DNA from: Sandaracinus amylolyticus
GTDB lineage: Bacteria; Myxococcota_A; Polyangia; Polyangiales; Sandaracinaceae
Assembly (NCBI RefSeq): GCF_000737325.1
Contig: NZ_CP011125.1
Coordinates: 5,270,001-5,334,000, forward strand
Length of the DNA stretch: 64,000 bases
Direction of reading: 5' to 3'
In this document: piece by piece, positions 1 through 9,500 of the stretch
How the letters are laid out: every line of letters begins with the position of its first letter
How positions within the stretch are numbered: position 1 is the stretch's first letter
Program-made: the position numbers and the translations under genes
Notes under the pieces: model-generated
What the model saw: only the letters and a program-made list of their open reading frames with translations
Told to the model about the DNA's origin: nothing
The model's database searches: none

Positions 1-748
1 GCTCCTTGCCGAGCGCCTTGTCCTCCTCGCCCCAGAGCATCAGCGTCGGCGTCTCGATCACGCGCGCCGCGCCCTTCGCCGGCGACGGATGCCGCAGCGC
101 CGCGCGGTACCAGTTCAGCATCCCGCGCAGCGCGCCCGGCTGCGCGGCGTTGTCGCGATAGACGTCGAGCACCTCCTTCGGGAAGCGCTTCCGATCGATC
201 GCCATCGACATGAACGCGCCCTTGATCGCGCGGTAATCGCCGCGCGCGAGGTACCACTCGGGCACGAACGGCAGCTGGAACATGAACATGTACCAGCTGC
301 GCGCGAGCTGGCGCGGGTTGCTCCGGAGCGCCCGCCGCATGAGCACCGGGTGCGGGATGTTCAGCGCGACGAAGCGGTCGACCGGACGCACCCGCCGCCG
401 CACGAACTCCCAGCCGACCATGCCGCCCCAGTCGTGCGCGACGAGGAGCAGCTCGCGCGGCTTCGCGGCGTCGACCAGCCCCGCGACGTCGTCGAGCAGC
501 GTCTCCATCCGATACGCGCGCACGTCCTTCGGCTTCTCGGTGCCGCCGTAGCCGCGCAGATCGGGCGCCCAGACGCGATACCCGAGCCGCGCGAGCAGCG
601 GCATCTGATCGCGCCACGAGAACCAGCTCTCCGGGAACCCGTGCAGGAGCAGCGCGACACGATCGCCTTCGCCGGCGGTGTGCACGCGGAAGCGGAGGCC
701 GTTCGAGGGGACGTCGATCGCGGGGAAGCGTGTCAGCGCGGGGTGCAT
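1..748 (-). CDS. Epoxide-hydrolase-like alpha/beta hydrolase, 3' end outside window
   Basis: The reading frame runs off the left edge, so only the first 249 codons are present. The N-terminal half shows the alpha/beta-hydrolase signature of epoxide hydrolases and haloalkane dehalogenases: HGFPESW near residue 40 (oxyanion-hole HG), the DLRGYGGTEKP stretch, and HDWGGMVGW near residue 100, where the nucleophile is Asp rather than Ser. A cap region rich in Trp and Tyr follows, then TPTLMLWGEEDKALG, where the acid residue of the triad is expected. The catalytic His lies beyond the window. The Asp nucleophile favours hydrolysis through an alkyl-enzyme ester; substrate cannot be told. The ATG at 748 starts the protein directly before the first beta strand. 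It is divergent from the HEAT gene at 925. Confidence 0.88.
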   Translation of the reverse strand, partial: MHPALTRFPAIDVPSNGLRFRVHTAGEGDRVALLLHGFPESWFSWRDQMPLLARLGYRVWAPDLRGYGGTEKPKDVRAYRMETLLDDVAGLVDAAKPRELLLVAHDWGGMVGWEFVRRRVRPVDRFVALNIPHPVLMRRALRSNPRQLARSWYMFMFQLPFVPEWYLARGDYRAIKGAFMSMAIDRKRFPKEVLDVYRDNAAQPGALRGMLNWYRAALRHPSPAKGAARVIETPTLMLWGEEDKALGKE

Positions 749-924
749 GGTGCGCGAGCGTAGCCGCGGGGCCGCGCGCTCGCGAGAGCGCCAGGCTCGC
801 CACGTCGAGGCCCGTGCCCATGTGAGGGCGGGTGTCGCGGCCGGCTGCGATCGGAGAGACGAGGGGCGCGCGTGGGCGGGCTCCCTCGCGCGCGAGGCGG
901 CTCGCGCGCTACAACCCTCGCACG

Positions 925-3429
925 GTGCTCGGACGCCGCTGCTTCGCTCTCTTGCTCGCGCTCGCGACGCTGCTCCACCTCGGGTTCGAGTGGGAGGGGC
1001 GCGCGGCTCGGCTGCGGCGTGCGCTCGGGTCACCCGAGGCGGCGGAGCGCATCGAGGCGCTCCGCGCGCTCGCCCGGCTCCCCGGGGACGAGGTGCGCGA
1101 CGCGCTGCTCGGAGCGCTCGACGATCGCGAGCGCGAGGTCCGCGTCGAGGCGGTGCGCGCGGTCGGCGACGCGCGCGTCGTCGCGGCGGTGCCGCGGCTG
1201 ACCGAGTGGCTCGCGGATCCCGACGCCGATCTGCGCGCGGTCTCGGCCGAGGCGCTCGGCGCGATCGGCGATGCGAGCGCGGTGACCGCGCTGGTGCGCG
1301 CGCTCGGCGACGCACGCGCCGACGTGCGGCGCGCGGCGGTCGACGCGCTCGCGGCGATCGGCGGCGACGAGGCGATCGTCCCGCTGGTCGCGCGCCTCGA
1401 CGACGGCGATCCCGACGTGCGCATCGCCGCGGTGCATGCGCTCGTCGCGCTGCGCGACGGGCGGGCGATCGTGCCGCTGGTCGCCCGCGCCCGCGACGAC
1501 GCGCCCGAGGTCCGCGCCGCGGTCGCCTCCGCGCTGGGCGATCTCGGCGATCCGCGCGGGATCGCGCCGCTCGTGCAGGCGCTCGACGACACCAGCGCCG
1601 ACGTGCAGCTCGCTGCGATCGCGGCGCTCGCGCGCATCGGCGACGAAGACGCAGCGCACGCGCTCGCGCTGCGCGTGAGCGTGCCCGACGAGCGCATCGC
1701 GCGCGCGTCGACCGCCGCGCTCGGACGACTGCCCAGCGCGCGCGCCCGCACGACGCTCGTCGAGGCGCTCGCGCGCCCTGCCCTCGCGCCGATCGCCGCG
1801 GAGGCGCTGCGCCAGCGGGCGGCGCGCGGTGACGATCAGGTGGTGCCCGCGCTCGCCGAGGCGCTCGACGCGGCGGAAGCGCGATCGAGCGTGGACGCCC
1901 TCGCGCGCACGATGCTCGAGCTCGCGCCCGACGTGTCGCTCGCGCCCGCGGCCCCCGCCCTGACGCGCGCGCTCGAGGACGGCCGCGGCGACGCGGCGCG
2001 CGTGCTCGCGGCGCTCGGCGCGACCGGGAGCGACGACGCGCTGCTGCCGATCCTCGAGCGGCTCCGCGCGCCTGCGGCCGAGCTCCGGAGCGCGGCGATC
2101 GACGCGCTCGCCCGATGGACCACGCTCCGCGGCCCCGACGGGCGCGCCGCCGATCCGCTGCTCGAGGCGTTCGATCGCACGGCGCCCGCGGCCGAGCGCG
2201 CGTCGATCGCGCGGCTGCTCGGCGCGATCGGCGCACCGCGCGCGCTGCCATCGCTCCACCGTGCGCTCGAGGGCGACGACGCGGTCCGCCTCGCCGCGGT
2301 CGAGGCGATCGGCGCGATCGGCGCGCCCGAGGGCGCGTCGTCGCTGATCCCGCTGCTCGATGCGCCCGATGCGCGCGTGCGCCACGCCGCCGCGCGCGCG
2401 ATCGGCGCGTCCGCGAGCGACGACGTGATCGGCACGCTCGCGACGCGCGCGGTCGCGACGACGCCGGTCGATCGCCAGGCGCTGCTCGTGGCGATCGGCG
2501 CAGGAGCGCGGCGTCTTCGCGCGAACGATGCGCTCGGCGCGGCGTCCTCGGAGCACGTGCGCGCGACGCTCCTCGAGCTCGCGCGGTCGCCCGATCCGGA
2601 GCTCGCCTCGGCGGCGCTCGCGGCGATGCCCGCCGACGCCGCGCTCGAGCCCGCGCTGATCGCGATGCTCGAGGCCGCGGCGCCGGGCCGGCGCGCGCCG
2701 ATCGTCGCCGCGCTCGCGTCGATCGACGCGCCGGGCGCGCGACGCGCCGTGATCGAAGCGGCGCGACGCGACGACGCCGCCGGCCTCGTCGCGCTCTCGC
2801 GGCTGGGCGAGCACGGCGACGCGGCGAGCCTCGCGTGGCTCGCCGGCGAGACGCCCTCGATGGCGTGGCCGCGCTCCGCGGCCGCCTCGTTCGCGATCGC
2901 GCGCTTCGCGCGCCGGGGCGTGCTCACCCGCGAGCACGAAGCCGTGCCCTGCTCGCTCGCGCGCTCGCGCGATCCGTGGATCCGCGCGAACGCCGCGATC
3001 GCGCGCGCCGCGCTCGGCGCCGGTGCGTGCGCGGACGGCGCCGATCCCATCGCGTGGCTCGCGCCCGGGCACGCCGCGGTGGTGCGCGCCGCTGCCGCGC
3101 GCTGGGCCCACGCCGCCGCCGAGCGCGGCACGATCGACGCGGACCGCGCGCGCGAGGCGCTCGCTCGTTGCGCGCGCGATCCGATCCCCAGCACCGCGCG
3201 CGACGCCTGCCGCGCGCCTGCGCTGCCCGCCCCCGACGATCGCGCCGACGTGATCGCGTGGAGCGCCGACGGGCGCGACGTGCTGCGCCGCGCGACGCTC
3301 GCGCTCCGCCTCCCCGACGGCAGCGTGATGGTCACGCGCACCGACGACCTCGGACGCATCCAGCTCGACGGCGTGCCGCGCGGCGCGCTCGCCCTCGACC
3401 GTCCCGCCAGCCTGCCGCTCGAGCCCTGA
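925..3429 (+). CDS. Secreted or membrane-anchored HEAT-repeat protein
   Basis: An 834-residue protein starting at GTG 925, chosen because it places a hydrophobic segment (FALLLALATLLHLGF) at residues about 6-20, as a signal peptide or anchor. A GTG at 832 is in frame but would bury that segment. Almost all the rest is tandem PBS-lyase-type HEAT repeats of about 31 residues, with cores such as DVRRAAVDALAAIGG and DVRIAAVHALVAL. The last 65 or so residues leave the repeat pattern and look like a small beta domain (LPDGSVMVTRTDDLGRIQL). HEAT solenoids are binding scaffolds, not enzymes. It ends 2 bp before the TamA-like gene, which is followed after 1 bp by tamB, so the three form one operon and this protein probably serves envelope assembly on the periplasmic side. 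No close family function is recognised. Confidence 0.85.
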   Translation: MLGRRCFALLLALATLLHLGFEWEGRAARLRRALGSPEAAERIEALRALARLPGDEVRDALLGALDDREREVRVEAVRAVGDARVVAAVPRLTEWLADPDADLRAVSAEALGAIGDASAVTALVRALGDARADVRRAAVDALAAIGGDEAIVPLVARLDDGDPDVRIAAVHALVALRDGRAIVPLVARARDDAPEVRAAVASALGDLGDPRGIAPLVQALDDTSADVQLAAIAALARIGDEDAAHALALRVSVPDERIARASTAALGRLPSARARTTLVEALARPALAPIAAEALRQRAARGDDQVVPALAEALDAAEARSSVDALARTMLELAPDVSLAPAAPALTRALEDGRGDAARVLAALGATGSDDALLPILERLRAPAAELRSAAIDALARWTTLRGPDGRAADPLLEAFDRTAPAAERASIARLLGAIGAPRALPSLHRALEGDDAVRLAAVEAIGAIGAPEGASSLIPLLDAPDARVRHAAARAIGASASDDVIGTLATRAVATTPVDRQALLVAIGAGARRLRANDALGAASSEHVRATLLELARSPDPELASAALAAMPADAALEPALIAMLEAAAPGRRAPIVAALASIDAPGARRAVIEAARRDDAAGLVALSRLGEHGDAASLAWLAGETPSMAWPRSAAASFAIARFARRGVLTREHEAVPCSLARSRDPWIRANAAIARAALGAGACADGADPIAWLAPGHAAVVRAAAARWAHAAAERGTIDADRAREALARCARDPIPSTARDACRAPALPAPDDRADVIAWSADGRDVLRRATLALRLPDGSVMVTRTDDLGRIQLDGVPRGALALDRPASLPLEP

Positions 3430-3431
3430 CG

Positions 3432-6400
3432 ATGCGCGCCGCCCTGCAGCGATTCGCGCTCGGCCTCGCGCTGGCGCTCCTGGCCGCGGTCCCAGTCGCG
3501 CGCGCCGACTCGTCGGAGTGGAACCTCCACCTCGATCCCGCGTTCGCGACACCGGCGATCGGCTTGCTCGCGCCCGACGACGCGGGGCTGCGCGGCGCCG
3601 GCTTGTTCGTGTGGGGCGGCGTCGACTGGCAGCTCGCGCGCCCGTTCGCGCTCGAGCTGATCGTCGGCGGCGGGCACATGTGGTCCCTCGGGCCGCCGCG
3701 CTTGCTCCCCGACGGCACGGACGAGGAAATCCCCGGCGCGACGTTCGTGCACGGCGGCATCGGCGGCCGCCTCCGCCTCGTCGACGACGAGAGCGGGTAC
3801 CTCGACCAGTCGGGCGGCAGCGCCGCGGGCAGCCTCTGGATCTCGGCGCACGTCGGCGCGATGGCGTGGCACGGGCCCGAGCTCGCGATCGATCTCGCGC
3901 TCGGGTACGAGCTCTCGCTGGTGCGCCCCGTCTCCGCGGGCCTCTACGCGCGCGCGGTGCTCGGGCTCTTCGGCGAGGGCGCGCAGTCGGACGTCGATCT
4001 CCTCCTCACGCTGGGCGTGTCGCTCTCCTTCGAGGTCACGGTCGGCGTGATCCCGAACGGCCGCTACGGCGTCTCCGACGTGCACATCGAGGGCCTCGAG
4101 GATCTCGACGAAGCCGCGCTGCGCGCGTGCCTCGGGACGCGCGAGCGCGGCACGTTCGCGCTCGACATCGTGACGTCCTCCTCGCTGCAGTGCGGGCAGC
4201 CGCCCTTCGACGGCGATCGACTGCGCGTCGAGCTCTTCTCGTGGCCGTGGACCGACTGGCCCCTCTTCGACGCGAGCGTGTTCGAGCGCGACATGCTCCG
4301 CGTGCAGCGCTGGCTGCGCGCGCGCGGCTACTACGAGGGTCGCGTCGTCGCGAGCCGCGTCGAGCCCGTCGAGGCGCTCGGCGAGGGCGGCACCGTCGCG
4401 ACCCGCGAGCCCTCCTCGTGCGTCGCCGACGACACGCGCGGCTGCGAGGTGCGTGTCTCGATCACCGTCGACGAGGGCGAGCCCGTGCGCGTCGCGCGCG
4501 TGACGCTCCGCGGCGAGCGCGAGATCGAGGAGTCGCTGCGCCTGCGCCTGCGCGCCGCGCTCGAGCTGCGCCGCGACATGCCCTTCGACGAGGCGCTCTA
4601 CGAGCGCACCAAGCGCGCGATGGTGCGCGTGCTCGCGGACAGCGGATATCCCGACGCGCGCGTCGAGGGCGAGGTGAAGCTCAACACCGCGCGCCACGAG
4701 GCGTACCTGCTCTTCCGCATCGAGACCGGGCCGCGCGGCGTGCTCGGGCGCATCTGCGTGACGGGCTACGGCGAGCTGCCGCCCGGGCCGATCCTCGCGG
4801 CGACGTACCTCTCTCCCGGCGACGAGTTCCGGCTGAGCGAGATCGAGGAAGCGCAGCGCGCGATCTTCGCGCTCGGCACGATGGGCTCGGTCGAGATCCG
4901 CCACACGACGCTCGAGGCGATGGAGGAGGAGCGCGCCGAGGCCGAGCGCGCCGCCGAGGACCAAGCGAGGCCGCGCGACGATCAGCCGACCGGCGCCGCC
5001 GAGACCGCGCCGGCGCCGGCCCCCGAGCAGCCCGCCGAGGACGTCGCGCCGACGAGCGAGACGCCCGATCCGAACGCGCCCGCGTCCGAGGCCTCGCCCG
5101 AAGCGACCGACCCGCCGCCGCCCGACGAGCAGCCCGCCGACGACGCGCCCGACGCCGCGGTGATCTCCTCGGCCACCGAGGACACCGACACCGGCCTCAA
5201 CGCGTCGCCCGACACCGCGGTCTCGCCGCCCTCCACGCCGTACTGCACCGACGCGCCGACCTCGGTGCCCGACGGCGCGCGCGCGGTCGATCTCGAGATC
5301 CGCGTGTCCGCGGGCCGCCTCGAGCGCTTCGGTCTCGGCGTGGGCATCCAGGCCGGCGACACGCTCAGCTTCGGCAACCAGTCGCAGGGCGGCGTCACCA
5401 CCGTCAACCAGATCGCGCTGCAGCAGTGGGACATCCACCTCCTGCTCGTCGCGGAGTGGCGCAACCTCTTCGGCAACATGCTGCGGGTGCGCCTCGAGGA
5501 GCGCCCGCGGCTCATCTTCCCCGCGCAGTTTCCCGGCGTCACCAGCGACGCCGGCGAGGGCCCCACGCTCGGCAACCGCATCGGCGTGACCGTGCGCTGG
5601 CCCGCGTTCATCGAGGCCCGCACCGCGCTCTTCGCCGGGCTCACCCACGACTACGGCCCGATCCCGCTGTGGGGCTTCTTCCGGCACGAGCTCGACGGAC
5701 GCATCGGCCTCGAGCGCACGTTCTTCGACGGGCGCCTCTACGTCTCGAGCGCGATCCGCGGGAACCTCTTCGTGCCCGACGAGGGCCAGAACCTCCAGTA
5801 CGCGTCGCGCCGCGAGAGCACGCGCGTGCTCTTCCTCGAGCAGATCGCGACCCTCGATCTCCGCGACGATCCGCGCAATCCCTCGCTCGGCGCGTTCTTC
5901 TCGGTGGGCCTCCAGGAGGCGGGCTTCGGCGGCGTGTCGTCGTGGGACTACTTCCGCATCACCGCGGAGGGCCGCGGCTACGTCCCGCTCGGCCTCGGCA
6001 TCGTGCTCGCCGCGCGCTTCGCGGTCGGCGCGATGTTCATCGGCGACACGTACTTCCGGAACGACGGCGTCGACGACATCTACGACCTCGACGTGCTCGG
6101 GCCGCTCTCGCAGCAGCTCCAGGGCGGCGGCTCGATCTCGAACCGCGGCTTCCCGCCCGGTCTGCTCGGCGACGTGCGCCGCGACGAGATCAAGGTGCGC
6201 GGCACCTACGTGCCGGGCGGCCCGCAGGATCGTCCCATCATCATCTCCGGCGGCACGTACCGCTGGGAGGGCTCGCTCGAGCTGCGCTTCCCGATCACCA
6301 CCGAGCTCGGCCTCGTGCTCTTCACCGACGTCGGCAACGTCTCGCGCGACGCGTTCGACTTCATGGCGCTGAACCTCGCGTTCGGTCTCGGCATCCGATA

Positions 6401-6596
6401 CCGCACCATCGTCGGCCCGCTCCGCTTCGACATCGCGTTCCGTCCCGACGCCCTGCAGTACGTCGGCGGCGAAGATCCGCGCCGGTTCTGCCAGAGCGAC
6501 GATCAGAACGACGGCTGCACGCCGATCCCCGTCATCGACATCGGCGACCTCAGCTTCCCCGGCGCGATCCACCTGACGATCGGCGAGGCCTTCTGA
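3432..6596 (+). CDS. tamA: TamA/BamA-like Omp85 outer-membrane assembly protein with extra N-terminal beta domain
   Basis: A 1054-residue Omp85-family protein. Residues 1-25 are a signal peptide ending ARA-D. Residues about 27-205 form a glycine- and aromatic-rich segment with alternating beta strands, unlike the POTRA modules that normally come first. POTRA-type modules follow at about 212-330 (VSDVHIEGL...FERDMLRVQRWLRARGYYEG), 340-432 (ARVTLRGEREI...RVLADSGYPDARV) and 434-496 (RICVTGYGEL). A Pro/Ala/Glu/Asp-rich linker covers about 499-600. The remainder is the C-terminal barrel, ending in Phe as outer-membrane barrels do. Family members insert or translocate proteins at the outer membrane. 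It sits between the HEAT gene and tamB, which fixes TamA as the best call; a BamA paralogue is the alternative. Length is nearly twice that of E. coli TamA because of the front domain and the linker. Confidence 0.9.
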   Translation: MRAALQRFALGLALALLAAVPVARADSSEWNLHLDPAFATPAIGLLAPDDAGLRGAGLFVWGGVDWQLARPFALELIVGGGHMWSLGPPRLLPDGTDEEIPGATFVHGGIGGRLRLVDDESGYLDQSGGSAAGSLWISAHVGAMAWHGPELAIDLALGYELSLVRPVSAGLYARAVLGLFGEGAQSDVDLLLTLGVSLSFEVTVGVIPNGRYGVSDVHIEGLEDLDEAALRACLGTRERGTFALDIVTSSSLQCGQPPFDGDRLRVELFSWPWTDWPLFDASVFERDMLRVQRWLRARGYYEGRVVASRVEPVEALGEGGTVATREPSSCVADDTRGCEVRVSITVDEGEPVRVARVTLRGEREIEESLRLRLRAALELRRDMPFDEALYERTKRAMVRVLADSGYPDARVEGEVKLNTARHEAYLLFRIETGPRGVLGRICVTGYGELPPGPILAATYLSPGDEFRLSEIEEAQRAIFALGTMGSVEIRHTTLEAMEEERAEAERAAEDQARPRDDQPTGAAETAPAPAPEQPAEDVAPTSETPDPNAPASEASPEATDPPPPDEQPADDAPDAAVISSATEDTDTGLNASPDTAVSPPSTPYCTDAPTSVPDGARAVDLEIRVSAGRLERFGLGVGIQAGDTLSFGNQSQGGVTTVNQIALQQWDIHLLLVAEWRNLFGNMLRVRLEERPRLIFPAQFPGVTSDAGEGPTLGNRIGVTVRWPAFIEARTALFAGLTHDYGPIPLWGFFRHELDGRIGLERTFFDGRLYVSSAIRGNLFVPDEGQNLQYASRRESTRVLFLEQIATLDLRDDPRNPSLGAFFSVGLQEAGFGGVSSWDYFRITAEGRGYVPLGLGIVLAARFAVGAMFIGDTYFRNDGVDDIYDLDVLGPLSQQLQGGGSISNRGFPPGLLGDVRRDEIKVRGTYVPGGPQDRPIIISGGTYRWEGSLELRFPITTELGLVLFTDVGNVSRDAFDFMALNLAFGLGIRYRTIVGPLRFDIAFRPDALQYVGGEDPRRFCQSDDQNDGCTPIPVIDIGDLSFPGAIHLTIGEAF

Positions 6597-6597
6597 G

Positions 6598-9500
6598 ATG
6601 ACGGAGGCGAGCCGCACCGAGCCTCCGGAGCGCTCGCTCTTCGTGCGCGCGCTCCGTCGCGCGCCGATCGTGTTCCTGCGCGGGCTCGGGTGGACGCTCG
6701 TCCTCGTCGCGTGCCTCGTCGTCAGCGCTGCGCTGCACTCGCTGACCGGCCGCACCCGCCTCGTGGCGCGCGAGCTGATCGAGCGGCTCGCGAGCGGCGC
6801 GCTGCGCGGTGATCTCGAGGTCGGCACCATCGAGCAGCTCGACACCGATCGCATCATCGCGCGCGACGTCGTGCTCCGGGATCCTCAGGGCCGCGCCGTG
6901 ATCCGCGTCGATCGCCTGCAGATCTGGCCGAACTACCGCGAGATCCTGTTCGGCGGGCGCATCCACTTCCTCGCGGCGCGCGCCGATCACGTCGAGATCG
7001 AGCTCTACGTCTCGGGCGCCGAGGGCGAGACCGTGTCGCTCCTCGAGGCGTTCGAGCCCGCGAGCCCCGGCCCCGATCGCGGCGGCCCGGCGTCGGCGAT
7101 CCCGATCGTGCTCGACGGCCTCCACGTCGTGGGCGCCGACATCCGCGGCGATCTCCCGAACTACGAGGACCTGCACGTCGAGGGCGCGGACGCGCGCGGC
7201 CGGCTCGAGATCGCGCGCACCGTCGTGGTGAACGTGCACCACCTCGAGGGCCGCATGACCGGCCCGTACGGCGGCGTCACCCACGTCGATCACGCGACGC
7301 TCGATCTCGACACCGATTGGCGCGTCGGGATGCGCGCGTACATGCGCGCGCACCGCGGCGAGGATCGCGCGCGCGCGCGCCTCTCGCTCACGCGCCCCGA
7401 CGCGCCCGATCCCACGCTGCCCGGCCCGCAGGACACGCCGATGCACATGGACCTCGAGGTCCACGTCGATCAGCTCGGCCTCGAGACGCTGCACGAGATG
7501 GGCATCCCGGGCACCGAGCAGCTCGCGGGCACGATGCGCGGCGACGCGCGCATGCAGGGCCCGGTCGCGGATCTGCGCTTCGACGCGTGGATCACCCACG
7601 ACGCCGGGCCGCTCCAGGTGCACGGCCGCATCGCGCAGGAGCAGGACTTCGCGATCGACGCCGAGACCACCGACTTCGATCTCCAGGAGCTCGTGCCGAG
7701 CGCACCACCGATCGCGATCGGCGGCACGATGCACGTCGACGTCGCGCGCGATCCCGCGGCGCCGCAGCGCGCGCGCTTCCGCGTCACCGCGCACCCGCTC
7801 GAGGTCGCGGGGATCTTCGTGCCCGCGTTCGAGACCGAGGGCGCGATCGAGCCCGACGCGGTCGTGATCGATCGCGTGGAGGCGCCGCACCTCGGCGGCG
7901 TGATCGAGGGGCACGGGCGCGTCGGCTTCGACGGAAGCCTCGACGTGCACGCGCGCATCGACGTCGAGGATCTCGGCGGCGATCCCAACGTCGCCGACTT
8001 CGTGCCCGGGTTGCACGGCGCGGCCGAGGGCACGCTCGACGTCGAGTCGGGGCCGCGCGGCACCGACCTCGCGCTCACGACGCAGCTGCGCCTCCGCGGG
8101 TTCCGCTACCGCACGGTGCGCGCGAGCAGCCTCGTGATCCGCGGCCGCGCGCACGGCGAGCTCGCGCGACCGATCGCGCACTTCGACGTCGACGGCCAAG
8201 GCGTCGCGATCGCGGGGCGCGATCTCGGCACCGTCGACGCGCGCATCGACGGAGGCCCGAGCGAGTACGTGCTCCAGTGGAGCTCGCGCGGTCGCGACGT
8301 GCGCGCGCTCGACGTCGACGCGCGCGTCCATCGCCACGGCGAGCGCTGGGAGATCCACGTGCCCGAGGCCGCGCTCGACGTCGGCCTCGGCCCGATGCGC
8401 GGCGCGATCGGCACCGTGCGCATCGATCGCGGCGCGGTGTCGATCGAGGGCGCGGAGATCGAGGGCAGCGGACAGCGGCTCGCGGGCGAGGCGCGCATCG
8501 CGACCGGTGGCGGCCCGAGCACCGCGAGCGTCGACGTCGCGGGGCTCGATCTCGAGCGCGTGGGCGCGCTGGTCGGCGGCGGCCTCGAGACCCTGCGCGG
8601 CACCGCGAGCGGGCACCTCGAGCTCGAGGGCCCGCTGCGCGATCCCGACGTGACCCTGCGCGGCCGCGTCGAGGACCTCAGCTGGGATCGCGTGCGCAAC
8701 ACCGACATCGCGTACGACCTCGCGTACTCGGACGGAGTGCTCACGACGAACGTGCAGGGCGACTTCGGCACCCGCGGCACGCTCGGCGTCGAGGGCCCGA
8801 TCGCGGTGCCCTTCGCCGCGCTCACCGATCCCGGTCGGTTCGCGCGCGAGGCCGAGTTCGGCCTCCACGTCTACGCCGGTCACCTCAACCTCGCGTTCCT
8901 CACGCCCTTCCTCGGCGAGCAGCTCCAGGCGCTCGGCATCACCGGCCGCATCGGTGGTGACGTGCGCATCGGCGGCACCGTCGCCGAGCCGCGCATCGAT
9001 CCCGGCGTCATCATCCTCGACCGCTTCGCGCTGCCCGGATGGTCGGAGCTGCGCGCGAAGATCCATCTCGCGCTCGTCGGTGATCAGCTCACGGTGCAGC
9101 GCGTGTGGCTCGCGGACACGACCGGCGAGCTCGCGATGGTCGAGGCGCAGGTGCCGATCTCGATGGACGATCCGCCCGCGGATCTCCCGGCGTTCCTGCG
9201 CACGCTGAGCGACCAGCCGTGGAGCTTCGCCGCGCGCATCGCGCCGCGGCTGCTCTCGAGCTGGCCGCGCCCGCTGCAGCGTCGCGTCCCCGCGGGCGTC
9301 GTCGGCGCGCTCGCGCTCTCCGCGGCGGGCGGAGACGGCCAGCCCGCGCGCGCCGAGCTCACGGGCACGATGGAGTGGGTCGAGGCGCCGCTCGAGGATC
9401 CCTGCGCGCGCGATCTGCGCCCGATCGTGCAGCTCCAGGGCACGCTGCACGAGGGCACGACGCGCATCGATCTCAGCGGGTTCAGCGAGGGCCGCATGAT

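Noticed and set aside
1836-6857. Very long minus-strand open frame opposite the HEAT and TamA-like genes
   Set aside because: It is the antisense of strongly coding plus-strand genes, rich in Arg/Ala/Glu without any domain; long antisense frames are normal at this GC content.
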